64,000 nt of DNA from Metabacillus arenae. Its GTDB lineage: Bacteria; Bacillota; Bacilli; Bacillales; Bacillaceae. Of this stretch, positions 35,810 through 45,949 are shown piece after piece. Both the position numbers and the translations under genes were made by a program. The notes under the pieces are model-generated. The model saw only the letters and a list, made by a program, of their open reading frames with translations. It searched no databases and had not been told where the DNA came from. The number at the start of each line of letters is the position of its first letter. The stretch's first letter is position 1. The DNA lies in contig NZ_JACXAI010000022.1 in assembly GCF_014773385.1 (NCBI RefSeq), positions 1 to 64,000 of the forward strand, read 5' to 3'.

Positions 35810-37249
35810 TTGTCAACAATCAATATAAGTCATAACGTACGCATCGAAAAAGATTTCTTAGGATCAAAAGAAATACCTGTACATGCATACTATGGTATCC
35901 AAACATTGCGTGCGGTCGAAAACTTTCCGATTACAGGCTATCGTATTCATGAAGATTTAATTAAAGCGTTGGCAATCGTGAAAAAAGCAGCAGCTTTAGC
36001 AAATATGGATACGAAACGTTTGTACGAAGGACTTGGTAAAGTGATCGTTCAGGCAGCAGACGAAGTGATCGAAGGAAAATGGCATGATCATTTTATCGTA
36101 GATCCAATCCAGGGGGGTGCAGGTACATCAATGAATATGAATGCGAACGAAGTCATTGCTAACCGTGCACTTGAATTGCTTGGAAAAGAAAAAGGGGACT
36201 ATGTTCTTCAATTAAGTCCAAACAGCCATGTGAACATGTCACAATCAACAAACGATGTGTTCCCGACCGCGATTCATATCGCCACTCTTTATTTACTCGA
36301 AAAATTGTTAAATACGATGCAGTATATGCTTGATGTCTTAAAGAAAAAAGCACAACAATTCGATCACGTGATTAAAATGGGGCGGACACACCTTCAAGAT
36401 GCCGTACCGATCCGTCTTGGTCAGGAGTTTGAAGCATACAGCCGTGTGTTGAAGCGTGATATCAAGCGTATTCAACAATCGCGCCAGCATTTATATGAAG
36501 TGAACATGGGGGCAACAGCGGTGGGAACAGGTTTAAATGCAGACCCGCGCTACATCGAAAGTGTGGTTAAGCATTTGGCGGATATTAGCGGCCTTCCGCT
36601 TGTTGGGGCGGAGCATCTTGTTGATGCGACACAAAATACAGATGCCTATACAGAAGTCTCTGCTGCGTTAAAAGTATGTGTGATGAATATGTCTAAAATC
36701 GCGAATGACTTACGTTTAATGGCCTCAGGTCCTCGTGCGGGCCTTGCGGAAATTAGCTTGCCGTCCCGTCAGCCAGGCTCATCCATTATGCCGGGAAAAG
36801 TTAATCCGGTTATGCCTGAAATGATCAATCAAGTAGCGTTCCAGGTCATTGGCAATGACCATACAATTTGCCTGGCCTCTGAAGCAGGACAGCTGGAACT
36901 AAATGTAATGGAGCCCGTGCTTGTCTTTAACATGCTTCAATCCATCAGTATTATGAACAATGCCTTCCGTGCATTTACAAACTACTGTCTGGCAGGTATT
37001 GAAGCAAATGAAGACCTTCTAAAAGAGTATGTGGAAAAAAGCGTAGGGATTATTACGGCTGTTAATCCGCATATTGGGTATGAAGTTGCAGCACGTATCG
37101 CAAGGGAAGCAATTATAGAAGGTAAGTCCGTACGTGAACTATGTCTGCAGTATGATGTGTTAACAGAGGAAGAACTTGATCTTATTTTAAATCCTTATGA
37201 GATGACAAACCCAGGTATTTCTGGGGCAGCCCTGTTTGATAGAGAGTAA
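35810..37249 (+). CDS. aspA: aspartate ammonia-lyase (aspartase)
   Basis: A 479-residue aspartase/fumarase-superfamily enzyme with HAYYGIQTLRA, GGAGTSMNMNANEVIANRA, SQSTNDVFPTA and the signature GSSIMPGKVNP. GIQTLRA and the N-terminal residues favour aspartase over class II fumarase. It converts aspartate to fumarate and ammonia. TTG start after AAGGAGG; operon with the symporter. Confidence 0.87.
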   Translation: MSTINISHNVRIEKDFLGSKEIPVHAYYGIQTLRAVENFPITGYRIHEDLIKALAIVKKAAALANMDTKRLYEGLGKVIVQAADEVIEGKWHDHFIVDPIQGGAGTSMNMNANEVIANRALELLGKEKGDYVLQLSPNSHVNMSQSTNDVFPTAIHIATLYLLEKLLNTMQYMLDVLKKKAQQFDHVIKMGRTHLQDAVPIRLGQEFEAYSRVLKRDIKRIQQSRQHLYEVNMGATAVGTGLNADPRYIESVVKHLADISGLPLVGAEHLVDATQNTDAYTEVSAALKVCVMNMSKIANDLRLMASGPRAGLAEISLPSRQPGSSIMPGKVNPVMPEMINQVAFQVIGNDHTICLASEAGQLELNVMEPVLVFNMLQSISIMNNAFRAFTNYCLAGIEANEDLLKEYVEKSVGIITAVNPHIGYEVAARIAREAIIEGKSVRELCLQYDVLTEEELDLILNPYEMTNPGISGAALFDRE

Positions 37250-37433
37250 TTCTCGTACATGGTTTTGGTGGAAAAGATATTGTACAAAACAACCCCTTAA
37301 AAGTTCAAAATGAAGTCACAGTTGATGAATAACAAAAGTCTGATGGTTCGGTGAATTATTTAGCAATATATGGTACATTGTGCTTTGATAAGTAAAGCCG
37401 AAAATTAGAGAGTGGCGGTTCAATGGTAACGGC

Positions 37434-37482
37434 AAACCAAAGCCTTATCCCCTGCAAGAAGCTGGGTTAAGGCTTTGGTTTT
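37434..37482 (+). terminator. terminator after aspartase
   Basis: AAACCAAAGCCTTA and TTAAGGCTTTGGTTT form a long stem followed by TTTTGTG. Confidence 0.7.
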
Positions 37483-37702
37483 GTGTGTTCTTAGGCCTTG
37501 TGGACGGACTTCTTACTTTTTACTAGCTTTTAAAAAACTTAGAATTATCATATAATAGTAGAGATTGTAATCTATTAATAATTGTAATGCACTATGATAT
37601 GGTTATTATTGAGACAGAAAAGGTGTGTGACTAGGTAACGCCTTAGCTTGTTGTGACGCCTGCATCTTTTCTGCAAATTTTAGGGGAAAAGGTTGGGTAA
37701 AA
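37483..37702 (+). promoter_or_regulatory. mqo upstream region with structured leader
   Basis: CAGAAAAGGTGTG (37615-37627) can pair with the CTGCATCTTTTCTG at ~37662-37675, enclosing a ~35-nt loop that includes ACGCCTTAGC. The hairpin would sit in the mqo leader ~30 nt before the start codon. It matches no riboswitch class I know. No clear promoter was assigned. Confidence 0.35.
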
Positions 37703-39205
37703 ATGAGCAGCAGAGACACGAAAACAGACGTTATTTTAATTGGCGCCGGAATCATGAGTGCGACTTTAGGGACACTCTTAAAAGAATTAGTACCGGAATT
37801 GGAAATTACAGTGTTTGAGAAGCTCGCAAACGCCGGTGAGGAAAGCTCTAACGAATGGAATAATGCGGGAACGGGGCATGCGGCATTGTGTGAGCTTAAC
37901 TACACGACCGAAAAACCGGATGGATCTGTAGATATTAGTAAAGCTATAAAAATTAATGAACAGTTTCAGGTTTCAATGCAGTTTTGGTCTTATCTTGTAA
38001 ACAACAAGCTGATACATCATCCACAGGACTTTATCATGCCGTTGCCTCATATGAGTTTAGTACAAGGGGAACAAAATGTAACGTTTTTAAAGAAACGTTT
38101 TGAAGCGCTGTCAAACAATCCCCTATTCCAAGGAATGGAATTTTCTGATGACCCGGAAAAACTGGTGGAGTGGCTTCCACTTATTATGCAAGACCGCGCA
38201 CCGAATGAACCTGTAGCGGCAACAAAAATCGACTCTGGAACTGATGTCAATTTCGGTGCTTTAACGAGCATGTTATTTGACCACTTAGAGAGTAAAAATG
38301 TCGATATAAACTACAAACATAGTGTTCATGATATTAAACGTACTACAGGCGGCTTGTGGGAATTGAAAGTGCGGAATTTGGATAGCGGTACTGTCGAACG
38401 CCATACTGCAAAATTCGTCTTTATCGGAGGCGGGGGAGGAAGCCTGCATTTACTGCAAAAATCCGGTATTCCTGAAGGAAAACATATTGGAGGATTTCCG
38501 GTAAGCGGAATATTTATGGTGTGTAATAATCCGGATGTTGCACGGCAGCATCATGCAAAAGTATATGGCAAAGCTAAGGTTGGTGCTCCGCCAATGTCTG
38601 TGCCGCATCTTGACACAAGATATATCGCGGGTAAAAAATCGTTGCTATTTGGACCATTTGCCGGTTTCTCACCAAAGTTCTTAAAAACGGGTTCAATGTT
38701 TGATTTGGTAACTTCCGTAAAACCGGATAATCTCGTCACGATGTTGTCGGCAGGTGCAAAAAACATGGCATTGACAAAATACCTGATCGAGCAAGTTATG
38801 TTATCGAAAGAACAACGCATGGAAGAGTTACGAGAGTTTATCCCGAACGCTAAAAGCGAGGATTGGGATTTAGTAGTAGCGGGCCAACGTGTGCAAGTTA
38901 TCAAAGATACTGAAGCTGGCGGCAAAGGAACGCTTCAATTTGGGACGGAAGTGATTACTGCCGCTGATGGCTCAATCGCAGCATTACTAGGCGCTTCTCC
39001 GGGTGCTTCTACTGCCGTTCACGTTATGCTTGAAGTAATCAAAAAATGCTTCCCGCAACATATGAAAGAGTGGGAACGGAAAATCAAAGAAATGATTCCT
39101 TCATATGGCCTGTCCCTAATGGAAAACCCAGACCTACTGCATGAAATTCATACTTCAACAGCGCAGGCGCTTGGTCTAAGCGAAAAAGAGCTGGTTTTTA
39201 GTTAA
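37703..39205 (+). CDS. mqo: malate:quinone oxidoreductase
   Basis: A 500-residue FAD enzyme: [20 protein letters not shown] at residue 10 is the dinucleotide-binding fold, followed by [44 protein letters not shown] and [19 protein letters not shown], all typical of Mqo. It oxidises malate to oxaloacetate at the membrane and reduces quinone. With aspartase upstream it would finish the path aspartate-fumarate-malate-oxaloacetate. Confidence 0.9.
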   Translation: MSSRDTKTDVILIGAGIMSATLGTLLKELVPELEITVFEKLANAGEESSNEWNNAGTGHAALCELNYTTEKPDGSVDISKAIKINEQFQVSMQFWSYLVNNKLIHHPQDFIMPLPHMSLVQGEQNVTFLKKRFEALSNNPLFQGMEFSDDPEKLVEWLPLIMQDRAPNEPVAATKIDSGTDVNFGALTSMLFDHLESKNVDINYKHSVHDIKRTTGGLWELKVRNLDSGTVERHTAKFVFIGGGGGSLHLLQKSGIPEGKHIGGFPVSGIFMVCNNPDVARQHHAKVYGKAKVGAPPMSVPHLDTRYIAGKKSLLFGPFAGFSPKFLKTGSMFDLVTSVKPDNLVTMLSAGAKNMALTKYLIEQVMLSKEQRMEELREFIPNAKSEDWDLVVAGQRVQVIKDTEAGGKGTLQFGTEVITAADGSIAALLGASPGASTAVHVMLEVIKKCFPQHMKEWERKIKEMIPSYGLSLMENPDLLHEIHTSTAQALGLSEKELVFS

Positions 39206-39378
39206 TTCTTTGGATATAAAAACCAAGGTATTAAAGTTTAAGCAACATTTTTCATTCATGGACAATCGTTTTTATGATAAAGAGATTTAAAAGGCAATGA
39301 TTGAAAAAAACAGAGACAAAATAAAAATTCACTTAAGGAATTGAGTAAATAATAGAATATCATTGGAAATAAAACACA

Positions 39379-39416
39379 GAACCTTTGATCTATCTTTGTA
39401 TTGAAGGTTCTTTTTT
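39379..39416 (+). terminator. intrinsic terminator
   Basis: GAACCTT and AAGGTTC arms separated by 18 nt, followed by six T, behind mqo. Confidence 0.6.
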
Positions 39417-39792
39417 AAAATTAGCTGTTAGAGAGGCTACGGTGAACCGTATCATAAGGGATAGTAAACTCTAAAATGCTAAAAATTGATGTTAATAATA
39501 TAACTATGGATATTTATGTATTTAATCCAAAATTCCCCTTAAAACCAGGGCTTTCCTTCTTAAGTTGGATCCAAATTAATTCATTTACTAGAGGATTTTC
39601 TAGTAGTTTTCCTTCAATTTTATTTTTATACATTAGTAAGTTAAATGCTCTGAATGTTAATCACTCATTCTCGACTTACAAGATACCCCTTCACCTAGTT
39701 ATTACCAGGTGGATTTGCAAAAGTAACATCCTAGTTAATTCAAATTTCTAAATGTTTAATAAAAATATATTGTAAAAAAATATATTTTAGTA

Positions 39793-39838
39793 GGATGCCT
39801 CAAACCTAGGAATGCCTAGTTTTGAGGCATCCTTTTTT
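39793..39838 (+). terminator. strong intrinsic terminator
   Basis: GGATGCCTCAAA and TTTGAGGCATCC form a 12-bp stem (with an inner CCTAGG stem) followed by TTTTTT. Confidence 0.75.
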
Positions 39839-39985
39839 GTGTAAAGACAAACAAGGAAATTCGATTTAGTTGAATTACTAAACGAACGGTGCTTTTTGTT
39901 ATTTTACCATAATTACTAAATTGCAATCAAAACTATAAAGTTTGTAAACCCTTGTAAAGGCAGTGTTAAACAACAGTAAATCGTA

Positions 39986-40014
39986 TTGACGGTCATTTAT
40001 TGCCCAAATATAAT
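39986..40014 (+). promoter_or_regulatory. sigma-A promoter of the phosphodiester transporter operon
   Basis: TTGACG (39986-39991), 17-bp spacer, TATAAT (40009-40014). A strong vegetative promoter 150 bp before the binding-protein gene. A repeated operator for the LacI-type regulator could not be picked out with confidence. Confidence 0.7.
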
Positions 40015-40069
40015 GAAATCGTAATAGAAATTGACACGTTCCAAAAAATTAAAGGAGGATACAATAAAA

Positions 40070-40096
40070 ATGAAAAGCAGTAATGAGATGCAATAA
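40070..40096 (+). CDS. 8-codon leader ORF
   Basis: MKSSNEMQ with a perfect AAAGGAGG 11 bp upstream, 56 nt downstream of the predicted -10. It is on the leader of the transporter mRNA. It could modulate expression or be a start-region relic; no codon bias typical of attenuators is seen. Confidence 0.35.
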   Translation: MKSSNEMQ

Positions 40097-40163
40097 ATCA
40101 TTTTCCAATATGATTGAATTTTTCGGCATAAAAAACAAGTGAACTTATAAAAGGAGAATAACA

Positions 40164-41243
40164 ATGAAAGCAAAAAAAACATTTCTACTAGTTATGTCAT
40201 TCATGTTGGTAGTAAGTATTTTAGCAGGTTGTATAGGTAATAAATCAACAGAAAAAAACACAGCAACAGAAACAAAAGACGAAAAAAAATCTCTTGTTGT
40301 TTATTCAAACTCTTTATCAAATGGACGTGGAGATTGGTTAAAAGAAAAAGCTGCTGAAGCAGGCTTTGAGCTTGAACTAGTTGAAGCAGGTGGTGGAGAT
40401 CTATTTAACCGTTTAGTTTCTGAAAAGAATAATCCTTTAGCTGATGTTGTTTTTGGTTTAACTCAAATGGACTTTGAATCATTAAAAGCAAATGATTTAC
40501 TAATTCCGTTTAAACCAACATGGATGAATGAAATTCCAGAAGGTGCAAGTGAAAAAGATAATTTCTATCATCCACTTGTAGAGCAAAGAATTATTATGTT
40601 ATATAACAAAGATGTTTATACAAAAGAAACAGCTCCTAAAGATTGGACAGATTTAATTGAAAATGAAAAATTTAAAGGGAAATACCATGTTCCAGGTGAT
40701 TTAGGCGGAGCTACTAATCGAGCAGTTGTCTATGGAATGTTAATGAGACATGTGGATAAGAATGGTGATTTAGGTATATCTGAAGAAGGCTGGAAAGATA
40801 TTAAAACGTTCTTTAACAATGGATATAAAGCCCCAGAAGGTGAAGATGTTAACGCAAACCTTGCTTCTGGAAAAGTTCCAATATCATTCACATTTTCAAG
40901 TGGTTTACCTGGTATAGAAAAGGAATTTGGTTTTGAAGCTGGGGTTGTTTCACCGCCAATTGGTGTACCAACGATCGTTGAGCAAGTAGGAATTATTAAT
41001 AAAGGAAAAGATCAAGATACTGCAGCAGCAGAAGATTTTATTAACTGGTTTGGAAGTGCAGAAGTTCAAGGTGCTTGGGCTGAACAATTTGGATCTTTAC
41101 CTGTCAATACAAAAGCAGTTGAAAAAGCAACAGATAGAATGAAACAAATTGGTGAAATCACAACAGTTCAAGAACTGGATTACACGTTCATATCTGAACA
41201 TATTGACGATTGGGTAGAAAAAATTGAATTAGAGATATTCTAA
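40164..41243 (+). CDS. ABC transporter substrate-binding lipoprotein
   Basis: A 359-residue extracellular solute-binding protein of the Fe(III)/thiamine/phosphonate type (SBP family 1/6/13), lipobox LAGC (Cys23). Motifs LVVYSNSLSNGRGDWLKEKA, PLADVVFGLTQMD and the C-terminal AAEDFINWFGSAEVQ support the family. The downstream phosphodiesterase and phosphatase genes suggest a phosphorylated ligand, probably a glycerophosphodiester; not iron, since no iron-related gene or Fur box is nearby. Confidence 0.82.
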   Translation: MKAKKTFLLVMSFMLVVSILAGCIGNKSTEKNTATETKDEKKSLVVYSNSLSNGRGDWLKEKAAEAGFELELVEAGGGDLFNRLVSEKNNPLADVVFGLTQMDFESLKANDLLIPFKPTWMNEIPEGASEKDNFYHPLVEQRIIMLYNKDVYTKETAPKDWTDLIENEKFKGKYHVPGDLGGATNRAVVYGMLMRHVDKNGDLGISEEGWKDIKTFFNNGYKAPEGEDVNANLASGKVPISFTFSSGLPGIEKEFGFEAGVVSPPIGVPTIVEQVGIINKGKDQDTAAAEDFINWFGSAEVQGAWAEQFGSLPVNTKAVEKATDRMKQIGEITTVQELDYTFISEHIDDWVEKIELEIF

Positions 41244-41454
41244 TAAAAGCAAAAGCGCCTCTATTAGCCTATGGTTAATCAAGGCAGAACTGAGCCGAAG
41301 ATTTATTCATACTTCCTACCGTTCAGTCCTGTCTTTTAGGTGGGCAACTTGAATTTGAAAAACGTTCTTTTCTTACTTCCCCTAGTAAGAAAAACGGTTA
41401 AAACTGTCAAAGCCAGATGGGATTTGGCGGTTTTCATGATAAGGAGGTTATCAT
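41244..41454 (+). promoter_or_regulatory. structured gap between binding protein and ATPase genes
   Basis: This 210-bp gap has a stem AAACTGTCAAA / TTTGGCGGTTTT (41401-41434, two G-U pairs) with a T-rich end just before the ATPase ribosome site, and another pair CTTTTCTTAC / GTAAGAAAA at ~41365-41395. They could attenuate transcription so that the binding protein is made in excess. Confidence 0.4.
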
Positions 41455-42468
41455 TTGATTCGTTTTCAAGATATACAAGTAAAATTTGACGATTTTGTAG
41501 CGATACAAAATTTAAATCTAGATATAAAAGAAGGAGAATTTTTTACATTTTTAGGACCGTCTGGTTGTGGGAAAACAACGACATTACGAACATTAGTAGG
41601 ATTTATAACACCTGCAAATGGAAGGATTATTGTCGATGGCGAGGATATTACACATTCTCCAATTGAAAAACGACAAATTGGAATGGTTTTTCAAAGCTAT
41701 GCACTTTTTCCAACTATGACCGTGTATGAAAACATTGCCTTTGGATTAAAAGTTCAAAAATATAAAAAAGAAGAGATTAAAAGGCGTGTAGATGAAATTG
41801 CTAATGTTGTCGATTTAAAAGAAGATAAGCTGAAGAAAAATGTATCTGAATTATCAGGTGGACAACAACAACGTGTAGCGATTGCGCGAGCATTGGCGCT
41901 TTCTCCAAAAATCATTGTTTTAGATGAACCTTTGTCAAACTTGGACGCAAAGCTGCGAAAACAATTAAGAAAAGAACTGAAAAAATTGCAAATGGAACAA
42001 GGGATTACCACGGTTTATGTGACGCATGATCAAGAAGAAGCCTTAACATTGTCAGATCGCGTGGCTGTTTTTAATAATGGGGTTGTAGAGCAAGTTGGTA
42101 TACCAGAGGAAATCTACAATCAGTCAAAAACAGAGTTTGTCTGTAATTTCATCGGTGAGGCAAATTCTATCAGCAAAGAAGTAATAGATGAAATTTCAAA
42201 AAAATCAGGGATTAAATTAGATTTAGCAAAAAAATATTATATCAGATCAGAAAAGATAAAAACAAAAATACTAGATCGTGATAACCAATCTGTAGCACTT
42301 GACGCAAAAGTAGTGGCGAAAGAATTTTATGGCACATACTCTCAATATAAATATGAGGTAATGGGTTCTTCTCTAATCAATATCGAGAAAGAAGATGGGA
42401 ATTTTCAATATTCTGAGGGCGACGAAGTAACATTGTTTATAAATCCAAAAGACATACTTCAATATTAG
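41455..42468 (+). CDS. ABC transporter ATP-binding protein
   Basis: A 337-residue importer ATPase: Walker A GPSGCGKTT (~33), Q-loop VFQSYALFPTMTVYEN, signature LSGGQQQR (~133), Walker B IIVLDEPLSNLDAKLR, H-loop YVTHDQ; the last ~90 residues form a TOBE-like regulatory domain. PotA/FbpC/UgpC group. TTG start behind AAGGAGG. Confidence 0.87.
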   Translation: MIRFQDIQVKFDDFVAIQNLNLDIKEGEFFTFLGPSGCGKTTTLRTLVGFITPANGRIIVDGEDITHSPIEKRQIGMVFQSYALFPTMTVYENIAFGLKVQKYKKEEIKRRVDEIANVVDLKEDKLKKNVSELSGGQQQRVAIARALALSPKIIVLDEPLSNLDAKLRKQLRKELKKLQMEQGITTVYVTHDQEEALTLSDRVAVFNNGVVEQVGIPEEIYNQSKTEFVCNFIGEANSISKEVIDEISKKSGIKLDLAKKYYIRSEKIKTKILDRDNQSVALDAKVVAKEFYGTYSQYKYEVMGSSLINIEKEDGNFQYSEGDEVTLFINPKDILQY

Positions 42469-42478
42469 GAGAATCATA

Positions 42479-44194
42479 ATGAATAAATTTATAAACACTC
42501 ATATTCAAAATAAACTCTATCTTTGGCTTGTCGGGATTATTCTCACTTGGTTTATTACAACCTTTCTCATTCTCCCAAATGTAAATATTCTTTATACAAC
42601 ATTTTTTGCAGAGGGTGCCTTTTCATTAGAGCCGTTTCAAAAATTACTTTCATCTGAAAGAGCAATGAAAAGTTTAGCTAATAGCTTTCTATTAGGGATT
42701 ACATTAGTCTTCACTGTCAACATCGTTGGGATTTTTCTAGTGCTAGTCACAGATTATTTTGATATCAAAGGTGCCAAAGTCTTAAGACTCGGTTATTTTA
42801 CGACTATGATCTATGGAGGACTCATTTTAGTAGCTGGATATCAATTTATTTATGGAAATACAGGATTTTTAACGAAATTACTTGTGAAAATCTTTCCAAA
42901 CATGAATCCGGATTGGTTTATCGGTTATCCGGCAGTTGTGTTTGTGATGACGTTTGCTTGTACGACAAATCATATCATTTTTCTTTCGAATGCCATTAAA
43001 AGCATTGATTATCAAACGGTGGAAGCAGCAAAAAATATGGGAGCTCCCTCTGGGGAAATTCTCACCAAAATTGTTCTTCCTGTGTTAAAACCAGTATTAA
43101 CAACATTATCGGTTTTGTTATTTGCCACAGGCATAGGTGCGTTCTCTGCTCCGTTAATTGTAGGCGGAGAAAACTTTCAAACGATTAGTCCAATGATATT
43201 AACATTTGCTAATAGTATGAGTTCCAGAGATCTTGCTGCATTGTTAGCGATTTTTTTAGGGATTTCCCAAATTGTTTTACTTTATTTTATAACGAGAGCT
43301 GAGAAAAAAGGCTTTTATATGTCGGTTTCAAAAGTGAAAACGAAAATAGTGAAGCAAAAAATAGAAAATAAGACTGTCAATTTTATTGTCCACTTCTTTG
43401 CATATGTCATTTTTGCGATCTATGTATTGCCAATAGCTGCGGTTATCATTTTCTCCTTTACAGATACGTATAGCATCAGTACTGGAACACTTTCATGGGA
43501 TCATTTTACGTTAGAAAATTACGGAAAAATCTTAACTGATGCATCAGCATATGAACCCTTTGTAATAAGCATGATCTATTCTGGGTTAGCAGCCCTTATT
43601 GTCGTAGGAGCGATGTTATTTATCGCGCGTTTAATCCACAGATATAACAATAAATTAACAACTACTTTAGAGTATTTATTCCATATTCCGTGGTTAATAC
43701 CAGGTATATTAATGGCTTTAGGATTAATTATCACCTTTGATAAACCATTACCAATTATAGGGGATATAGTTTTGACAGGAACTTTAAGCTTGTTGTTAAT
43801 TGCTTATGTGATTGAAAAAATTCCTTTTACATTGCGGATTTTGAAGGCGGCTTATTACTCATTTGACAGCTCGCTTGAGGATGCTGCTAAAAATTTAGGC
43901 GCAGGTTCCTTCTATACATTTATTCGTGTGATTCTACCAATTGTTTTACCGACAACGTTAGCTATACTGGCATTAAACTTTAATAGTTTATTAGCAGATT
44001 ATGATTTAACCGTGTTTTTATATCATCCATTGTATCAACCTCTTGGTATTGTGATTCGAAATAACACAGATCCAACAGCTTCGATTGATGCGAAGGCAAT
44101 GAATTTTGTTTACTCAGTTATTTTAATGGTTATTTCTGCAATCGTTATTTACTTTGTTTATGGGAGAGGTAGTAAAAAGAAAAATATTTTATAA
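42479..44194 (+). CDS. ABC transporter permease, two fused domains
   Basis: A 571-residue permease with about 12 membrane helices and two binding-protein-dependent transport domains; EAA loops are visible in each half (TVEAAKNMGAPSGEILTKIVLP and SLEDAAKNLGAGSFYTFIRVILP). Like FbpB/PhnT-type permeases, one chain supplies both channel halves. It starts 10 bp after the ATPase gene. Confidence 0.87.
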   Translation: MNKFINTHIQNKLYLWLVGIILTWFITTFLILPNVNILYTTFFAEGAFSLEPFQKLLSSERAMKSLANSFLLGITLVFTVNIVGIFLVLVTDYFDIKGAKVLRLGYFTTMIYGGLILVAGYQFIYGNTGFLTKLLVKIFPNMNPDWFIGYPAVVFVMTFACTTNHIIFLSNAIKSIDYQTVEAAKNMGAPSGEILTKIVLPVLKPVLTTLSVLLFATGIGAFSAPLIVGGENFQTISPMILTFANSMSSRDLAALLAIFLGISQIVLLYFITRAEKKGFYMSVSKVKTKIVKQKIENKTVNFIVHFFAYVIFAIYVLPIAAVIIFSFTDTYSISTGTLSWDHFTLENYGKILTDASAYEPFVISMIYSGLAALIVVGAMLFIARLIHRYNNKLTTTLEYLFHIPWLIPGILMALGLIITFDKPLPIIGDIVLTGTLSLLLIAYVIEKIPFTLRILKAAYYSFDSSLEDAAKNLGAGSFYTFIRVILPIVLPTTLAILALNFNSLLADYDLTVFLYHPLYQPLGIVIRNNTDPTASIDAKAMNFVYSVILMVISAIVIYFVYGRGSKKKNIL

Positions 44195-44206
44195 GAGAGG
44201 TTTCAT

Positions 44207-45031
44207 ATGAATATCATCAAAGATAAATTAGATAACAATCCTTTTTTAATCACCGTTCATAAAGGGAGCAGTATGGGAAATATTGTAGAAAATACGATCC
44301 CCTCTTTTTATGCTGCATCACAATCCGGCGCAGATATGTTGGAAATGGATATTATTCGTTCAACAGATGGAGAATTTTATGTTTTTCATGATGGAGATGA
44401 AAAAAGACTTTTAGGTCAAGATCGTGATATAAAAACAATGGATTCAGCCGAGATTGACTCACTCCATTATAGAAATAATTGGGGTATTTCTATCAATTTA
44501 AAAGTGGAGAAATTGAAAGACGTATTAAATACATTTAGAGGAGATATGCTCATAAATTTAGATCGTTCTTGGGATTATTGGGATACATTTCTTCCTTTTC
44601 TTGATCAGTTTAATATGAAAGAGCAATTACTATTGAAATCTCCAGTTCAAAAAAGCTATTTGGATATTCTAGATGCTCATCCAGTGAAGTATTCCTACAT
44701 GCCGATCATTTTCGAGCTATCAGACATAAAAGAAGTTGAAGCGTATGAAAATATTAATTTGATAGGTATGGAATTCATTGCAGAAAATCAAGATAGTCCA
44801 TTGTTTCAAGATGAAACAATCAACAAAATCAAAGAGAAAGATTTATTAATATGGATTAATGCCATTCGCCTTCATGATAACACGAATTTATTTGCAGAAT
44901 TTGATGATGATGTTTCCATTATTAAAGGTCCAGAATTCGGTTGGAAAATACTCGTAGAAAAAAAGGCTGACATCATCCAAACGGATTGGCCCAATCATTT
45001 ATATACCTATAGAGAAAAACTAAAAAAATAA
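44207..45031 (+). CDS. cytoplasmic glycerophosphodiester phosphodiesterase
   Basis: A 274-residue GDPD-family enzyme: HKGSSMGNIVENTIPSFYAA (catalytic His18 and the ENT motif), DMLEMDIIRSTDGEFYVFHDG. No signal peptide, so it acts on imported substrate. It hydrolyses a glycerophosphodiester to an alcohol and a phosphomonoester. It starts 12 bp after the permease gene. Confidence 0.83.
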   Translation: MNIIKDKLDNNPFLITVHKGSSMGNIVENTIPSFYAASQSGADMLEMDIIRSTDGEFYVFHDGDEKRLLGQDRDIKTMDSAEIDSLHYRNNWGISINLKVEKLKDVLNTFRGDMLINLDRSWDYWDTFLPFLDQFNMKEQLLLKSPVQKSYLDILDAHPVKYSYMPIIFELSDIKEVEAYENINLIGMEFIAENQDSPLFQDETINKIKEKDLLIWINAIRLHDNTNLFAEFDDDVSIIKGPEFGWKILVEKKADIIQTDWPNHLYTYREKLKK

Positions 45032-45075
45032 TAAAAAATGGTAAATGTTTTCGCCATCGGAAAAGAAGGTACAAT

Positions 45076-45858
45076 ATGGACAAATTACAAAAAATGCATA
45101 CTCAAATTTTGGAATGGTTAAACGAAATTGTTCCAATTATAAAAGGTTCATTATCAGATGATTTAATGATTGAAACAAAAATAAATCGCAAAGACCTTGT
45201 GACAAATATAGATAAAAAAGTTCAAGATTTTCTTGTTCGAAAAATTACAGAAACCTATCCAACACATTTTATTGTCGGAGAAGAATCTCCAGAATTAAAA
45301 ATAAGTGATAATAGAAAGCATGTATGGATCATTGATCCGATTGATGGGACCGCAAACCTTGTAAAACAACTAGACCATTTTTGTGTTTTAATTGCTTATT
45401 ACGAAAATGACATCGGAAAATTAGGCTATATTTTTGATGTAATGAATGATGATTTATATTATGCCATTGAAAATAAAGGGGCCTTTTTAAATAATCAAAA
45501 ATTACCAATGCCAGAAGAGATTTCATTACAGGAAGGGCTTATTTCAGCAGATGTTCGAGATTGGTATGGGAAAGAATGTTTTGGAAGATTGGCAGAGGAA
45601 TCCTTTGATATTCGTTATTTTGGTTGTGGAGGCATTGATAGCATCCATGTCATTACCGGTAAGTTTGCAGCATTTGCTACATCGAAAGCTGGGCCTTGGG
45701 ATTTAGCAGCCCAACTTGTTTTTGCCAAAGAATTAGGTATGAAGGTTTCTCATTTTGATGGTCGTGAATTACATTATTTAGATCATGGCGATTGGGTAAT
45801 TTCGAACAAAGGGGCTTATGATGACCTATTAACAATTCTAAAAGGATGGAATTGTTAA
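45076..45858 (+). CDS. inositol-monophosphatase-family phosphatase
   Basis: A 260-residue member of the IMPase/FBPase/CysQ superfamily: VGEESPE, the metal site WIIDPIDGTANLVKQ (~90-104) and GPWDLAAQLVFAKELG (~212). Family members remove phosphate from inositol-1-phosphate and similar compounds. Linked to a GDPD, it could dephosphorylate the product of a glycerophosphoinositol. Confidence 0.82.
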   Translation: MDKLQKMHTQILEWLNEIVPIIKGSLSDDLMIETKINRKDLVTNIDKKVQDFLVRKITETYPTHFIVGEESPELKISDNRKHVWIIDPIDGTANLVKQLDHFCVLIAYYENDIGKLGYIFDVMNDDLYYAIENKGAFLNNQKLPMPEEISLQEGLISADVRDWYGKECFGRLAEESFDIRYFGCGGIDSIHVITGKFAAFATSKAGPWDLAAQLVFAKELGMKVSHFDGRELHYLDHGDWVISNKGAYDDLLTILKGWNC

Positions 45859-45949
45859 GTTCATGTAGATTATTATTAAATATTACTAAGCTAATAGTTA
45901 TTATTTGTTAAAATAGAAGAACCTTTTTGTTTTTCTAGGAGTGGAAAAG

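Larger units (their letters stand above)
39206..40163. other. long intergenic region
   Basis: It contains two terminators (39379-39416, 39793-39838), the promoter at 39986-40014 and a tiny leader ORF at 40070. A 91-codon frame at 39476 has no ribosome site or recognisable product and is not called. I see no other gene. Confidence 0.5.

Noticed and set aside
39476-39751. 91-codon frame
   Set aside because: No ribosome site, no domain, and placed between two terminators.
40164-44194. Iron(III) ABC importer
   Set aside because: The family is shared with iron transporters, but there is no Fur box, and the operon continues with phosphodiesterase and phosphatase genes.
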